Below, one piece after another: positions 14,915 through 20,734 of a DNA stretch of 20,734 bases (position 1 is the first letter of the stretch; each line of letters opens with the position of its first letter). Source of the DNA: Elusimicrobiota bacterium (lineage in GTDB: Bacteria; Elusimicrobiota; UBA8919); assembly GCA_003452965.1 (NCBI GenBank), contig DMMW01000023.1:2752-23485 (forward strand), read 5' to 3'. The notes below the pieces were generated by a model that made no database searches, had not been told where the DNA came from, and saw only the letters and a program-made list of their open reading frames with translations. The position numbers and the translations under genes were made by a program.

Positions 14915-15349
14915 CTAGAAAGGCACCTCATCTTCTTTTTTTGACATTGACGGTTTTTCATCATCCTGAGTATCACTTGCAACTTCTTCTGCTGAAGCGG
15001 ATTCAGATGTTTTATCGCCCCTTTTCGGCATAAGATGCAGTTTTTCTCCTACAACTCCAAGTTTGCTTCTTTTTTGTCCGTCTTTACCCTCCCAAGAGTC
15101 TTGTCGCAATCTACCTTCTATAACTATACTGTCTCCTTTATGTACATATTTTTGACATATTTCTGCTTGTTTCCCGAAGAATGTAATATCCACAAAACAT
15201 GTTTCATCCTTTGTTGAGCCATCAGATATTTTATATTTTCTGTTTATTCCTATTGAGAAAGCTGCAATAGGTGCACCACTGGGACCAAATCTTATTTCAG
15301 GATCTCTGGTAACATTCCCCATTAGAATAACCTTGCTGAAACTTGCCAT
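14915..15349 (-). CDS. ssb: Single-stranded DNA-binding protein
   Basis: Tetrameric protein coating single-stranded DNA during replication and repair. The 144 residues begin with an OB-fold (MASFSKVILMGNVTRDPEIR, then FSIGINRKY, CFVDITFFGKQAEI and VIEGRLRQDSWEGKDGQ; about 1-108). An acidic, S/E/D-rich disordered tail follows and ends in DEVPF, the partner-binding tip that contacts many repair enzymes. GGGAGG precedes ATG 15349 at good spacing. It lies between rpsF and rpsR as in most bacteria. Confidence 0.98.
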   Translation of the reverse strand: MASFSKVILMGNVTRDPEIRFGPSGAPIAAFSIGINRKYKISDGSTKDETCFVDITFFGKQAEICQKYVHKGDSIVIEGRLRQDSWEGKDGQKRSKLGVVGEKLHLMPKRGDKTSESASAEEVASDTQDDEKPSMSKKEDEVPF

Positions 15350-15429
15350 TCAACCTCCCTGATATAACATTTATATCTGTTTGTTATTTAATATCACTAA
15401 TTAAGTTTGTTTGTTACTTTCTAAACAAG

Positions 15430-15789
15430 TTATTGAGTAGTTTGTTGTTCAATAGGTGCTTGTTTATCGGTTAAAGCAGGTTTTTCTTCTTTTTTCCTAA
15501 TTGTCTTTTCCTTTTTTATAGTGATAAATTTTATTATGTCATCCGTTGTTTTGAAAAAGCTTTCAAGTTCTTCAATTACTTTTCCATCACAAGAAAAGCT
15601 AAAAAGATAATATATTCCTTCTTTGAATTTTTTTACCGTATAAGCTAGTCGTCTTTTGCCCCAGCTATCAGATAATAGAACTGTACCCTGGTTAGAAGTA
15701 ATAATTTTTTTGACTTTTCCTAAAACTTCTTCGACTTTATCACTTGATAAGACCGGTTTTAAAATAAAAACCGTTTCATAATTTGGCAT
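15430..15789 (-). CDS. rpsF: 30S ribosomal protein S6
   Basis: Binds S18 and 16S rRNA in the 30S platform. The 119 residues open with MPNYETVFILKPVLSSDKVEE. The region DSWGKRRLAYTVKKFKEGIYYLFSF carries the conserved WGKRRLAY core, and a K/E-rich then T/Q-rich tail ends the protein. AAGGAGG lies 6 nt before the ATG. It is first in the rpsF-ssb-rpsR operon, about 80 nt after a strong promoter candidate. In many bacteria the S6:S18 complex represses this operon through a leader RNA containing a CCG loop. The hairpin in this leader does not show that motif, so I cannot claim that control here. Confidence 0.96.
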   Translation of the reverse strand: MPNYETVFILKPVLSSDKVEEVLGKVKKIITSNQGTVLLSDSWGKRRLAYTVKKFKEGIYYLFSFSCDGKVIEELESFFKTTDDIIKFITIKKEKTIRKKEEKPALTDKQAPIEQQTTQ

Positions 15790-15815
15790 GTTGCCTCCTT
15801 TCTGGACATTAGACC

Positions 15816-15833
15816 CTCTTGATTATTCAAGAG
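15816..15833 (-). promoter_or_regulatory. Leader hairpin upstream of rpsF
   Basis: CTCTTGA and TCAAGAG form a perfect 7-bp stem with a four-base loop, about 27 nt before the rpsF start codon and inside the predicted transcript. There is no T-tract, so it is not a terminator. The loop lacks the CCG expected of known S6:S18 leader elements. A regulatory role is possible only by position. Confidence 0.45.
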
Positions 15834-15870
15834 AGTAAAGTGTGAGTATAATGAGACCATCAATAACGTA

Positions 15871-15899
15871 ATTATACAATAAAAAGAATAATAATTCAA
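15871..15899 (-). promoter_or_regulatory. Sigma-70-type promoter for rpsF-ssb-rpsR
   Basis: On the minus strand, TTGAAT (15894-15899) is separated by exactly 17 bases from TATAAT (15871-15876), near-perfect housekeeping promoter elements. Transcription would begin near 15864, leaving a leader of about 75 nt before rpsF. This is the best promoter in the window. It borders the heptamer array that follows ftsB. Confidence 0.75.
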
Positions 15900-15993
15900 G
15901 TTAAAGGTCAAAAGTTATAATAAAAATAAGACACAAATCAAAACAAAAATATAAAGATTTAATTTTAACTTTTTACTTTATATTTTAACTTAA
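15900..15993. repeat. Heptamer array, AAGTTAA sub-family
   Basis: The left arm is AAGTTAA AGGTCAA AAGTTAT. The right arm is TTTAACT TTTTACT TTATATT TTAACTT, ending at the ftsB stop. The arms are complementary and share the 7-bp period of the G-containing arrays elsewhere in the window. It lies between ftsB and the rpsF promoter and may act as a transcript end. Confidence 0.65.
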
Positions 15994-16290
15994 CTACTTA
16001 TTTTCTTGTTCTACAAATTTATACTTTATTTCACCTGATTGGATAAGTCCAAGATGTTTCCTTGCTTCTCTTTCAAGATATGCAGGATTATTTTCAAAAC
16101 AATAAAGTCGTTTTCTCAACTCTCTATTTTGTAATTCAAGTTCTGCAAATTTTTTATTTAATTTAATTAATTCTATTTTTCTAGTAACAACGCTGCGCAT
16201 TCCGCTATTACCGAACAGTATTATAATTAGAAATATTAATATAATCCAAAAAAATATTTTTTTTTTATTTACCGAATTTGGCGTTTTCAC
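15994..16290 (-). CDS. ftsB: FtsB/DivIC-type cell division protein
   Basis: Small bitopic septum protein expected to join FtsL and FtsQ (or DivIB) in the divisome. The 98 residues have a short basic cytoplasmic start, one membrane helix (about 12-26, IFFWIILIFLIIILF) and a coiled coil (about 37-65, LNKKFAELELQNRELRKRL). The conserved tail NNPAYLEREARKHLGLIQSGE is characteristic of FtsB/DivIC. GTG at 16290 is the start: GAGGA lies about 8 nt upstream, within the end of eno, and there is no alternative Met. The gene overlaps eno by 26 nt; the eno-ftsB pairing is also found in gamma-proteobacteria. Confidence 0.88.
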   Translation of the reverse strand: MKTPNSVNKKKIFFWIILIFLIIILFGNSGMRSVVTRKIELIKLNKKFAELELQNRELRKRLYCFENNPAYLEREARKHLGLIQSGEIKYKFVEQENK

Positions 16291-17545
16291 CTAATTCTTC
16301 CTCAATTCTCAAAAGTTGGTTATATTTACAGATTCTGTCAGTGCGTGATGCAGAACCTGTTTTTATCTGGCCGGCATTCACTGCTACCGATAAATCTGCT
16401 ATAAAAGTATCTTCTGTTTCACCAGAACGGTGCGATATTACTGTTGTATATTTGGCTTTATGTGCCATGTTAATAGTATCTATTGTTTCAGTTAAAGTTC
16501 CGATTTGGTTTAATTTAATCAAGATTGAATTTGCAGTTTTCTTATTAATACCTTCAGAAAGCCGTTCAATATTGGTAACAAATAAATCATCTCCGACAAT
16601 TTGTATTTTATTGCCAAGTTTATCTGTCATTAACTTCCAGCCATTCCAATCGTCTTCGGCAAGTCCGTCCTCAATTGAAACTATCGGATATTTTTCAACT
16701 AAATTGGCATAAAATTCAACCATTATTTCCGATGACTTTATTTTATCAATATTTTCACCTTCTAAAACATAATTTCCATCCTTGAAAAATGAAGAAGCTG
16801 CCGGATCTAAAGCTATAGCAATATCTTTACCCGGAGCATATCCCGACTTTATTATTGCTTCGATTATATTTTCAAGGGCAGCTTCATTAGAAGGTAAATT
16901 TGGTGCAAAACCGCCTTCATCGCCGACTGAAGTATTAAATCCTTTATCCTTTAGGACCTTTTTTAGGTTATGAAATACTTCTGCACCATATCTCAGTGCT
17001 TCTTTAAAATTCTTTGCACCAATCGGAAAGACCATAAACTCCTGCAAATCAACATTATTATCCGCATGTTTGCCACCGTTCAATATATTCATCATAGGGA
17101 CCGGCAATTTATAAGTTTCAAGTTTAAGATTAAATGTTGAACGTATATATTTATATAACGACACTTTTTTATCAAAAGCTGCTGCACGGCAAACTGCCAT
17201 AGAAACTCCAAGAATGGCATTCGCACCTAATTTGGCTTTGTTTTTAGTTCCATCAAGCGAAATCATTTTTTTGTCTATTTCAATCTGGTTTTCAGGATTC
17301 ATGCCACTAATAGCAGGTGCAATAGTTTTATTCACATTATTTACTGCCGTTAATGTACCTTTTCCAAGATATCTCTTTTTATCGCCATCGCGAAGTTCAA
17401 CCGCTTCGTGTTCTCCGGTAGAAGCGCCCGAAGGTACCGCGGCTCTTCCCAAAACTCCGTTATCCAATATTACATCTACTTCAACAGTAGGGTTTCCCCT
17501 TGAATCCAGAATCTCCCGTCCCACAATCTTTTTGATATTAGACAT
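16265..17545 (-). CDS. eno: Enolase (phosphopyruvate hydratase)
   Basis: Interconverts 2-phosphoglycerate and phosphoenolpyruvate in glycolysis and gluconeogenesis. I choose ATG at 17545 (426 residues, MSNIKKIVGREILDSRGNPT). A TTG two codons earlier is open, but AGGGGGG lies 6 nt before the ATG. Family motifs are complete: GGKHADNNVDLQEF, the catalytic base region SVGDEGGFAPNL, metal-ligand segments ALDPAASSFF, SIEDGLAEDDW and VGDDLFVTN, the enolase signature LIKLNQIGTLTETI, and SHRSGETEDTFIADL. It overlaps ftsB at its end and follows the tRNA-Gln gene by about 185 bp. Confidence 0.98.
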   Translation of the reverse strand: MSNIKKIVGREILDSRGNPTVEVDVILDNGVLGRAAVPSGASTGEHEAVELRDGDKKRYLGKGTLTAVNNVNKTIAPAISGMNPENQIEIDKKMISLDGTKNKAKLGANAILGVSMAVCRAAAFDKKVSLYKYIRSTFNLKLETYKLPVPMMNILNGGKHADNNVDLQEFMVFPIGAKNFKEALRYGAEVFHNLKKVLKDKGFNTSVGDEGGFAPNLPSNEAALENIIEAIIKSGYAPGKDIAIALDPAASSFFKDGNYVLEGENIDKIKSSEIMVEFYANLVEKYPIVSIEDGLAEDDWNGWKLMTDKLGNKIQIVGDDLFVTNIERLSEGINKKTANSILIKLNQIGTLTETIDTINMAHKAKYTTVISHRSGETEDTFIADLSVAVNAGQIKTGSASRTDRICKYNQLLRIEEELGENAKFGK

Positions 17546-17562
17546 GTGCAACCCCCCTTAAA

Positions 17563-17651
17563 GTCAGAGATTAGGGATTAGGGGTTAGTAAATTGTAAAT
17601 TAGTTTCACTTTTTGCTTTCCCTATTCATTATACGCTAATCTCTATTTTTT
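17563..17651. repeat. Heptamer array upstream of eno
   Basis: The left arm is AGAGATT AGGGATT AGGGGTT (17565-17585); the right arm includes ATACGCT AATCTCT (17631-17644). The arms are complementary. It is the shorter, simpler form of the AGAGGTT sub-family and lies between the tRNA-Gln gene and the eno ribosome-binding site. Confidence 0.65.
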
Positions 17652-17729
17652 ATAATGTTTATCAATGATACTGTTTAGTAAGTCGCCCGATGCTGATTAG
17701 CAAGCTGGTGGAGTAGTGGCTGAAACCTG

Positions 17730-17800
17730 CTGCCGGGCTAGGACTCGAACCTAGAATGGATGCTCCAGAGGCACCTGTGTTACCATTACACCACCCGGCA
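17730..17800 (-). tRNA. tRNA-Gln, anticodon CUG
   Basis: The minus strand folds as a full cloverleaf. The acceptor stem is TGCCGGG/CCCGGCA with discriminator G. The D arm is GTGT/ACAC, and the anticodon arm is GGTGC/GCATC around loop CTCTGGA (anticodon CUG, reads CAG). The T arm is CTAGG/CCTAG around TTCGAGT. CCA is not encoded. The first pair is U1:A72, which in organisms using GatCAB marks tRNA-Gln for transamidation of Glu-tRNA-Gln. gltX lies about 0.4 kb upstream. Which route this organism uses cannot be read from the window. Confidence 0.93.
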
Positions 17801-17842
17801 AATTTCGCTCGTAATCAATTTTCTCAGACCCACTTGTCCGAC

Positions 17843-17858
17843 TCCGCCAGATGGCGGA
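17843..17858. repeat. TCCGCC/GGCGGA hairpin near tRNA-Gln
   Basis: TCCGCC-AGAT-GGCGGA is a perfect 6-bp stem with a four-base loop, in the 124-bp gap between the DUF1844 gene and tRNA-Gln. It belongs with the other GC-rich hairpins, especially the one inserted at 5378-5418. It may end the gltX-DUF1844 transcript, though no T-tract follows. Confidence 0.5.
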
Positions 17859-17883
17859 CATATCGGCATAGCTTTAATCGTCG

Positions 17884-17915
17884 CTATTCTCTAATACCTT
17901 AACCAATACGCTGAC
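17884..17915. repeat. Solitary right arm of a heptamer array
   Basis: CTATTCTCTAATACCTTAACCAATACGCT resembles the right arm of the AGAGGTT-type arrays, with recognisable TATTCTC and ATACGCT units. I see no left arm next to it, so this is probably an eroded or partial copy. Confidence 0.4.
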
Positions 17916-17924
17916 TTTAAAAAA

Positions 17925-18215
17925 CTAATTTATTTTTGATGCAGGCGGTGAATGTTTCTCACACTCATCTACATAGTTTAATTGTAAATCAGATATCGTT
18001 GAATCCAATAACTTGTTTTCTTCAACGCTTAAATTACCTTTAGTTTTTTCTCTCAGCATAATCAGCATATCAATAGAAATTTTTGCTTGTTCTACGCTTT
18101 TTTCTATTTTGTTTGTAACCGGATTTGCAATTTTCCCGAGTTGTTGCATAGCAGCAGCAGACAAAGAAATTATTAAACTAAAAAAATATTCATCAATTTG
18201 TTTTTGTTCAGTCAT
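17925..18215 (-). CDS. DUF1844 domain protein
   Basis: Small soluble protein of 96 residues whose whole length matches DUF1844, a family of unknown function. Characteristic are FFSLIISLSAAAMQQLGKI (11-29), the ANPVTNK segment, QAKISIDMLIMLREKTKGNLS (44-64) and the leucine-rich end LLDSTISDLQLNYVDEC. It is predicted to be mostly helical. The ribosome-binding site AGGAG, 7 nt before ATG 18215, lies inside the 3' end of gltX, and the genes are separated by only 2 nt, so they are probably one transcriptional unit. Confidence 0.85.
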   Translation of the reverse strand: MTEQKQIDEYFFSLIISLSAAAMQQLGKIANPVTNKIEKSVEQAKISIDMLIMLREKTKGNLSVEENKLLDSTISDLQLNYVDECEKHSPPASKIN

Positions 18216-18217
18216 TT

Positions 18218-19621
18218 TTATTCTCCTATAATTTTATTTAATCTGAATAATACTTTTTCCTTGCCTAATAATTCTAACATATGAAAAAGTGAAGGTCCCT
18301 CTGTCCTGCCGGATACCGCAACCCTAACCGGATGAAATATCTGAGATGTTTTTAATGATTTAGATTCGGCATATTTTCGGGTTTCATTTTCAATTTCTTG
18401 TGTTGTAAAATTCTGTATTTTAGCATAAATGTCAGTAATATTCTTTAAAATTTCAATTACGCCTTCTTTTTTTATTACTTTTAACATCGCTTTTTCATCA
18501 TATATAATATCATCTTTTAGAAAAAAAACAATAAGATTCGGGACATCCGATAGAGTTTTTATTTTATCTTGTTCTAATGCAATGCATTTTTTCAAAAATT
18601 CAAAATCTGAAACATCAAATCCGGATTTTTGTATAAATGGTATTGCTCTTCTTGTTAATTCTTCAATAGATAATTTTCTTATATATTCGCCGTTCATCCA
18701 GATAAGTTTTTGAAGATCGAAAATGGCGCCCGATTTTCCACATCTTTCAAGAGTAAATTTTTCTACAAGTTCTTCTTTACTGAATATTTGCTGGCTGTCT
18801 TCTGTAGACCAGCCAAGCAATGAAATATAATTTATTAGAGCTTCCTGCAAAAAACCTTTGTCCCTGTAATCTTCTACGGCTACATCACCTTGTCTTTTGC
18901 TCAATTTGGACTTGTCGGGATTCAATAATAATGGTAAGTGTGCAAACGCGGGATGCGTCCAATTAAAATATTTATATAATATTATATGTTTTGGTGTAGA
19001 AGAAAGCCATTCTTCGCCCCTGATAACATGCGTTATTCCAGTTAGGTGGTCATCCACAACATTCGCGAGATGGTATGTAGGATAACCGTCAGATTTTAAT
19101 ATTATCTGGTCGTCTATTAATGAACCGTGAAATTTTACTTCACCGCGTATCACATCATTAAACGAAATTTCTTCGGCAAGCATTTTCATTCTAACGGTAA
19201 AGGTCTTTTCACTTGCCATTTTGTCGGATTCTTGTTTTGATAATTTTTTACAGGTTCCGTCGTATTTGGACGGTTGTTTTTTTGCAATCTGGATATTTCG
19301 CATTTCCTCTAATCGTTCCGGTGTACAGAAACATCTGTATGCAAAATCTTTTTCTAAAAGTTCATTAACATGTTTTTTGTATATATCCAGCCTTTGAGAC
19401 TGAATAGTGGGAGTATTATCATATTCTAAACCGCACCAGTTTAATATTTTTAGTAATTCTTCAACGGCACCTTCAACATACCTGGTCCGGTCAGTATCTT
19501 CAATGCGTAAAAGAAATTTTCCTTTATTATGCCTGGCGAATAAATAATTATAAAGTGCGGTTCTTAATCCGCCTATGTGTAAATAACCTGTAGGAGACGG
19601 GGCAAATCTTACTATAACCAT
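18218..19621 (-). CDS. gltX: Glutamate--tRNA ligase (GluRS)
   Basis: Class I synthetase that charges tRNA-Glu, and in many bacteria also mischarges tRNA-Gln for later amidation. The 467 residues include the N-terminal RFAPSPTGYLHIGGLRTALY with HIGH-type motif HIGG (15-18), RIEDTDRTR, a zinc-site-like C97-x-C99 with C124, IRGEEWLSSTPKH (200-212) and the KMSKS-type loop KLSKRQG (239-245). The C-terminal helical anticodon-binding domain is present (HPVRVAVSGRTEGPSLFHML near the end). No clear ribosome-binding site precedes ATG 19621. It follows hisG by 55 bp. Whether it is discriminating or non-discriminating cannot be decided by eye. Confidence 0.97.
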   Translation of the reverse strand: MVIVRFAPSPTGYLHIGGLRTALYNYLFARHNKGKFLLRIEDTDRTRYVEGAVEELLKILNWCGLEYDNTPTIQSQRLDIYKKHVNELLEKDFAYRCFCTPERLEEMRNIQIAKKQPSKYDGTCKKLSKQESDKMASEKTFTVRMKMLAEEISFNDVIRGEVKFHGSLIDDQIILKSDGYPTYHLANVVDDHLTGITHVIRGEEWLSSTPKHIILYKYFNWTHPAFAHLPLLLNPDKSKLSKRQGDVAVEDYRDKGFLQEALINYISLLGWSTEDSQQIFSKEELVEKFTLERCGKSGAIFDLQKLIWMNGEYIRKLSIEELTRRAIPFIQKSGFDVSDFEFLKKCIALEQDKIKTLSDVPNLIVFFLKDDIIYDEKAMLKVIKKEGVIEILKNITDIYAKIQNFTTQEIENETRKYAESKSLKTSQIFHPVRVAVSGRTEGPSLFHMLELLGKEKVLFRLNKIIGE

Positions 19622-19676
19622 AATGTATTTGTTTTAGTACGGCATAAAGGCACGTATTAATATGTAAGAGAAATTA

Positions 19677-20549
19677 CTAATAAATCACTTTATTAAGCGG
19701 ATATTCTATAATTCCTTCGGCACCCAGACGTTTTAAATTTGGAATTATTTGTTTTACAGTTCTTTCCTGCAGTATCACTTCCAGCGCTACCCAATCAGTA
19801 ATTGTCAGGCGAGAAATAGTAGGTCTTTTTAAAGAAGGCAGGATTTTCATTACTTTATCTAAATTTTTTTCCCGAATATTCATTTTCAAACCTACCATAC
19901 CGAATGCTTCAAGTGCACCCTTTAAAAGTATTGATAAATTTTCAATCTTCCTTTTTTTCCAAGGATTTTTAAAAGAATTTTTATTAGCTATAAGTCGGGT
20001 GGTTGATACCAATATCTCATCAATTATTTTTAAATTATTTGCTCGCAAAGAAGAACCTGTTTCAGTCAACTCGACAATAGCGTCAACCAATATCGGAGCT
20101 TTCGCTTCAGTTGCACCCCATGAAAATTCCACTTTAGCTTTGATTTTGTTTTTATTTAAATATTTTTTCACCACATTTACCAATTCTGTGGCGATTCTTT
20201 TTCCGTTTAGATTTTTTACGGATTTGAGTTTGGAATCCTTTGGCACGGCAAGAACCCATCTCACAGGCCTAAATCCGCTTTTTGCGTATAATAGCTCACA
20301 TATTTCCTTTATATCGGAGCCTGACTCACATATCCAGTCATAACCGGTTATCCCGGCGTCAAAGACACCATCTTCGACATATTTTGCCATCTCCTGAGAC
20401 CTGACTAACATTATTTCCAATTCATCATCATCGCAAGACGGAAAATATGAACGTTCAGATGCAAATATCTTTATTCCGGCTTTTTTAAATAGCTCAAATG
20501 TTGTTTCTTGTAAACTTCCCTTAGGCAAGCCGAGTCGTAGTTTGTTCAT
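19677..20549 (-). CDS. hisG: ATP phosphoribosyltransferase, long form
   Basis: Catalyses the first step of histidine synthesis, joining ATP and PRPP. At 290 residues it is the long (hexameric) form, which carries its own regulatory domain and does not need HisZ. MNKLRLGLPKGSLQETTFELF begins the catalytic part; FDAGITGYDWICESG and the PRPP-binding IVELTETGSSLRANNL (157-172) follow. The C-terminal ACT-like regulatory domain covers about 215-290 (VMKILPSLKRPTISRL, then TVKQIIPNLKRLGAEGIIEYP). This domain normally mediates histidine feedback inhibition. AGGAG lies 7 nt before ATG 20549. No other his genes are in the window. Confidence 0.96.
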   Translation of the reverse strand: MNKLRLGLPKGSLQETTFELFKKAGIKIFASERSYFPSCDDDELEIMLVRSQEMAKYVEDGVFDAGITGYDWICESGSDIKEICELLYAKSGFRPVRWVLAVPKDSKLKSVKNLNGKRIATELVNVVKKYLNKNKIKAKVEFSWGATEAKAPILVDAIVELTETGSSLRANNLKIIDEILVSTTRLIANKNSFKNPWKKRKIENLSILLKGALEAFGMVGLKMNIREKNLDKVMKILPSLKRPTISRLTITDWVALEVILQERTVKQIIPNLKRLGAEGIIEYPLNKVIY

Positions 20550-20569
20550 TATTATTCTCCTAAAAAATT

Positions 20570-20575
20570 ATTATA
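20570..20575 (-). promoter_or_regulatory. Possible -10 element upstream of hisG
   Basis: On the minus strand TATAAT lies about 20 nt before the hisG start codon, which would give a very short leader ending in AGGAG. No good -35 hexamer is found 16-18 bases further upstream. In AT-rich DNA this could be chance. Confidence 0.3.
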
Positions 20576-20610
20576 GGGTCTACTGAAAAATGTCTTTTGC
20601 ATGTATCGTC

Positions 20611-20630
20611 ATACCCGCGAAAGCGGGTAT
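20611..20630. repeat. Dispersed-type GC-rich palindrome
   Basis: ATACCCGC-GAAA-GCGGGTAT is a perfect 8-bp stem with a GAAA loop. Together with the flanking GTC and CCAGATGG it matches the widespread short dispersed repeats of the ACCCGCGAAAGCGGGT kind found in many Gram-negative genomes. It lies in the 185-bp stretch upstream of hisG, where I see no gene. Confidence 0.6.
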
Positions 20631-20734
20631 CCAGATGGATTTTTATAGATTCCTGAGTTCTCTGAATGTACAGACTGTGTCGCAATTGTCTAAGATTGTA
20701 TTTCGTTTTCCATTTTGTAGCAGCAAATCGCAAG

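Noticed and set aside
15816..15833. S6:S18-binding leader motif of rpsF
   Set aside because: A stem is present, but the loop lacks the CCG signature of the known element, so only an unnamed hairpin is reported.
20560..20734. Minus-strand frame open from the right edge, reading LRFAATKWK ... DTRFRGYDD
   Set aside because: DTRFRGYD is the usual translation of the dispersed palindrome; there is no family resemblance, so it is most likely a chance open frame.

Overview
The window is an AT-rich piece (roughly one third G+C by eye) of a bacterial chromosome in which every gene I can support lies on the minus strand, so transcription runs from right to left. The gene order resembles that of Bacillus-type bacteria: radA-yacL-ispD-ispF-cysS and rpsF-ssb-rpsR-DUF2232-rplI-dnaB. 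An MlaE/F/D lipid-transport set implies an outer membrane. Together these suggest a diderm, anaerobe-like or candidate-phylum bacterium (Omnitrophota, Elusimicrobiota or a neighbour). That placement is inference only, because no rRNA or marker tree is available.

In order of transcription: hisG (long form); gltX with a small DUF1844 gene overlapping its ribosome-binding region; a tRNA-Gln(CUG); eno-ftsB; a clear sigma-70-type promoter followed by rpsF-ssb-rpsR; a DUF2232 membrane protein, rplI and dnaB; alr-mlaE-mlaF-mlaD; radA-yacL-ispD-ispF; then an accessory block and the start of cysS, which runs off the left edge. The core genes cover translation (rpsF, rpsR, rplI, gltX, cysS, tRNA-Gln), replication and repair (ssb, dnaB, radA), envelope building (alr, isoprenoid ispD/F, Mla, ftsB) and central metabolism (eno, hisG).

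The accessory block sits between ispF and cysS, which are normally close neighbours. It holds a beta-class DNA methyltransferase overlapping a restriction endonuclease (a type II R-M system), and two small membrane proteins sharing a W-x-x-SPKW motif. Between those two is a frameshifted relic of a second ispF 3' end. This makes the block look like the product of a duplication or gene displacement in which a second ispF decayed.

Most longer intergenic gaps in the core part contain a degenerate 7-bp-periodic array with self-complementary arms. Two sub-families (an AGAGGTT type and an AAGTTAA type) share this architecture. One array has been interrupted by a 41-bp GC-rich hairpin, and an uninterrupted near-identical copy lies 1.2 kb away. 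Other GC-rich hairpins are scattered through the gaps. The c-di-AMP genes usually found at these loci in Firmicutes (disA between radA and yacL, gdpP between DUF2232 and rplI) are both missing.
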